A stretch of 64,000 nucleotides of DNA, from NCBI RefSeq assembly GCF_949628265.1, contig NC_088790.1, positions 18,232,545-18,296,544 of the forward strand, in the 5' to 3' direction. The notes below the pieces were generated by a model that saw only the letters and a program-made list of their open reading frames with translations, did no database searches and had not been told where the DNA came from. Positions 61,101 to 64,000 of this stretch are shown one piece after another. A program made the position numbers and the translations under genes. This stretch comes from Cloeon dipterum. Lineage: Eukaryota; Arthropoda; Insecta; Ephemeroptera; Baetidae. Each line of letters opens with the position of its first letter. Position 1 is the first letter of the stretch.

Positions 61101-64000
61101 TTAAAGCTCAACCTCGCAAATTTATCACTTTCCGAAATGAAACCTGAAAATCTAAAACGATTCTAGAAATACAAGTTGTCCAAAATTAGCTTATTTATTT
61201 TAAAATTATGCAAAGAGGAAGTCAGCAACAATGGAAAAATAATTTTTTGCCAATATGAGAAGAAGAAAAAAGTAAGCAATTTAAATTCATATAATTGAGT
61301 CACCGTCTGTCCTTCACAATTGAAGGGTGAAGGAATTCGCTCCCAGAACTCTATATACTATACAATTAAGGCACACATTTAAAAAAGATTTATATTAGAT
61401 GAAAACAGCACTGCTTTGAGAATTCAAGATGTTTTTCGACAGTAAATTGTGAGCAAAACATGACTCGATAATCAAATTGTTTGTCTATTTTGCAAAACAA
61501 ATTATTAAACAAAAAAGTTTGACTGTGTTATCTTACAGTCATTTCAAAAGTAAAATGACCAGAATGATGAACGTATGTACTCAACATAAATATTTTTGCT
61601 CTACAATAATGGTATTTTAAGTTACACACTATTATCTTGGACCGAAACCCTATATTGTTTAACGGTTGCGTGAACCGTTTTATGCCTTGTAATGTGTGCA
61701 ATTTGGTTGAAATGGGATTATGACGATTTAAACAGTTTTGGTGTGACTCGGCAGTCTTAAAAATGAATAATTTTCGTGCACGCATTTGATGACCAAAATT
61801 TAATGGGAAGGAGTATAAACCCGTCTTTTTTGCTTTGAACTAAAAATATCATGGATTGCTTTTTTAACCAAATGATTTATTCCTGAATACGAAACTCATC
61901 TCGTGAAAAGTTACTTCACTCTTATAAATAAAAAATCAGTTCTGGATTTATTTGTTTCGTATAGTAATTTTTATCTTTCTAGTAAATACCCTGCTCTATA
62001 TAGCCATTCCAATAAAGTCATTAATCATTACAAGTGAAATCGTAATTTCAGCGCATCAATATACGATCGGAGAGATGGACAATTTCCGCTCCTTTAAAAG
62101 GCTTTCGTTGTATTCCTCGAAAATAAAACGGCGAAGACGGAGGAAGTTGCTAACTGATTTTCCGCCTATATATAGCAATGTCATAAAAGTTGCAATTCAG
62201 CGAATTCAGTGCCAAGAAAAAAGTGCAGTTCTCCATTCCATCACTGGCTGGGCATCCATCAGGCGACTTTTCTTTGGCTGGCCGGACACGCGAGTTTTAT
62301 TGCGTGCGCATTCCACTTCTCGGCGGCAGAATAAGTGGCAATAAAAAGGGCCGATCAATCATCTCCAACGGCACACTATTTCCAAACAGAGAGATGAATT
62401 CTGGCACTCGCGCCCAGCGAATAATCCTATAGCTGACGACCACCCCGCAGCTGAAAGCAGCCAGAGACACACGTACGCGTACACTACCAATTGTTGCTCG
62501 GCCAGATTTGAATCACTATATCGACACATTTCGCAGCAAATTGCAGTTTCCGCGTAAGCGAAGAAAAATCACTTTGCGCTTGATGGATTGAGAGGGGGCT
62601 GACTCAATTACGCACTCATTGTGCGTCGAGTTTTATATTCAAATTTCTCGACCCGAATGATGGATTTTCCGCTATCAATCACTCTTACCTACTGCGCGCG
62701 TGATATCGGAAATTCGCGCGGAAACGCGAATGAATGTGGAAAAAATGAATTGTGACGGCTCTGTGATTTATTTTGGTTGCAAAACCAGCAGTATTTTACT
62801 ATCTGGATTTTTGGAAGCACCTTTCAAAATTTTAACGACTTTTTGGCCATTAAACAAATATGATAAATTTCAGAGACTTTTGTCCATATCAATGTTGGAA
62901 ATGTTTTATATAGTAAAAATACCTCAAGAGAGTGTAAATTAAATTATCAGAAGATCCGCCAATATTTAAAATTATAATATTTTAAAAATTGTCTGATATA
63001 AAAATGGGATATTGGAATAAGGTCTTGTCTGTGCTGGGAAATTTTAAAATTGGGTGTAACGCAAACCAGCATTTTCTACACGTATTTTAGATTTTTGGAA
63101 AGGAGGAGAGCATATCATATTTTAGCCCATTCTAAAACTGTCGGCGGCTCAGATTCCGGCTTAATTAGCGAAAGACGAGCTTTTCACTTGGTCGACACAC
63201 AAAAGCCGCGTTCACTTCTCATTTTCCAGCCAGCGCTCGTTCTAATTTACTTAGCTCGCCGTCCGAACGGTTTCTCCACACCGGCGACAAAAGCGAAAGG
63301 GGTGATTTATTATATTCGAGGGGGATTTTCTTATCTTCCAAGCAGCCGAGAGAACGAAAAAAGAAATCGAGCGTACACACACACGTGTTGCCTGCCGCGT
63401 AATCCTTGGGAGCGGCGCCATTATCAGCCCTCGGGGAACATGCATAAAATTAATTCCATCTCTCACCTGCTTTTACTGCCCCCTTAATGGAAGCAACCTG
63501 CGCGTGAACGGGATTTACGATCCGACACGCACGCGGATAAGAACACGAAAGTGCGGAGGTCTTGGAAATCTTGAAAGCAAAAGGGCCGGGTCCTTGAGGT
63601 GCCGAACGACCAAATTATGCAGAACACTCTTCCACGTTAGCCTATTAGCCCAATGTGGCTGAATTAGAATCAGATCAAAATTCGTTCTGCATCTGATCGT
63701 CTATATTTATAGAAACGCAAAAAAACAATACGCATATCAACTTATGATTTTTAAGAAAAATAATAATTCAAGGAGGACCGCCCAAATATTTTAAAATTCA
63801 ACTGCATTTAATTTATAAATGCAGCATGTTCCCTTCATTGCAATTAAGTGTGTGTGTGTTTATGCAACTATACAGGTTGATTTAGTAATGTGCACCGTGC
63901 ACATCGTGCCAACACCACTCAAAAAGATTGCAATATCTTGGGGATTTTGCTGGAACCTTCCATTCAACTAAATAACAGACGAGTAAAAGTTTTGCTCCGC
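51703..64000. other. Downstream region without a supported gene
   Basis: Apart from the (GA)n microsatellite I see no exon chain, RNA gene or transposon with clear ends. GC-richer patches at 54220-54560, 56390-56720 and 58080-58520 could be regulatory. A basic 82-codon minus-strand frame at 60737-60985 is noted as a finding. Confidence 0.55.
52028..52100. repeat. (GA)n microsatellite, about 73 bp
   Basis: Uninterrupted GA dinucleotides 523 bp after the Huckebein-like stop codon. Long GA runs can bind GAGA-type factors in insects, but this may be a neutral microsatellite. Confidence 0.97.

Noticed and set aside
1..64000. CRISPR arrays, operons or prokaryotic mobile systems
   Set aside because: No spaced direct-repeat arrays, no ribosome-binding-site-led gene clusters, and clear spliceosomal gene structure throughout.

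Overview
The window is animal genomic DNA, most likely from an insect or another arthropod. It is AT-rich, with spliceosomal introns, GT-AG junctions, long non-coding stretches, microsatellites and non-autonomous transposons. I could not identify the order or species. No prokaryotic or viral gene structure is visible. Almost all longer open frames are chance frames in intron or intergenic DNA. I found real genes by joining short coding exons whose splice sites and reading phases agree.

Three protein-coding genes can be supported. (1) Plus strand, 5048-15059: the conserved core of a Kv channel-interacting protein (KChIP/KCNIP, neuronal calcium sensor superfamily). It has five exons, including a tiny last exon behind a 4 kb intron; the 5' exon is not found. 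(2) Minus strand, 41296-38030: a compact gene of at least 14 small exons, mostly separated by introns under 100 bp. It encodes a Cys-rich N-terminal part, two C-type lectin-like domains, a Thr-rich mucin-like stalk and a third lectin-like domain. Its 5' end is unresolved. (3) Plus strand, about 48186-51505: a three-finger C2H2 transcription factor that I identify as the likely orthologue of Huckebein. Its finger sequences are Sp/Egr-like and its first exon carries a FRPW Groucho-recruitment motif.

The rest is intergenic or intronic. Between the KChIP and lectin genes lie a 2.1 kb segment bounded by 17-bp terminal inverted repeats, which contains two long hairpins, and a clean hAT-type non-autonomous transposon (10-bp terminal inverted repeats, 8-bp target duplication). 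A (TC)n microsatellite lies near 25.1 kb and a (GA)n one near 52.0 kb. A short dispersed repeat occurs in three places. The last 12 kb, downstream of the Huckebein-like gene, shows no gene I can support.

The three genes show no functional link to one another: an excitability regulator, a secreted or surface lectin, and an embryonic patterning factor. Nothing here amounts to a new multi-gene system. The most notable items are the phase-consistent mosaic lectin with microexons and degenerate sugar-binding motifs, the hairpin pair inside the inverted-repeat element, and the hAT element.
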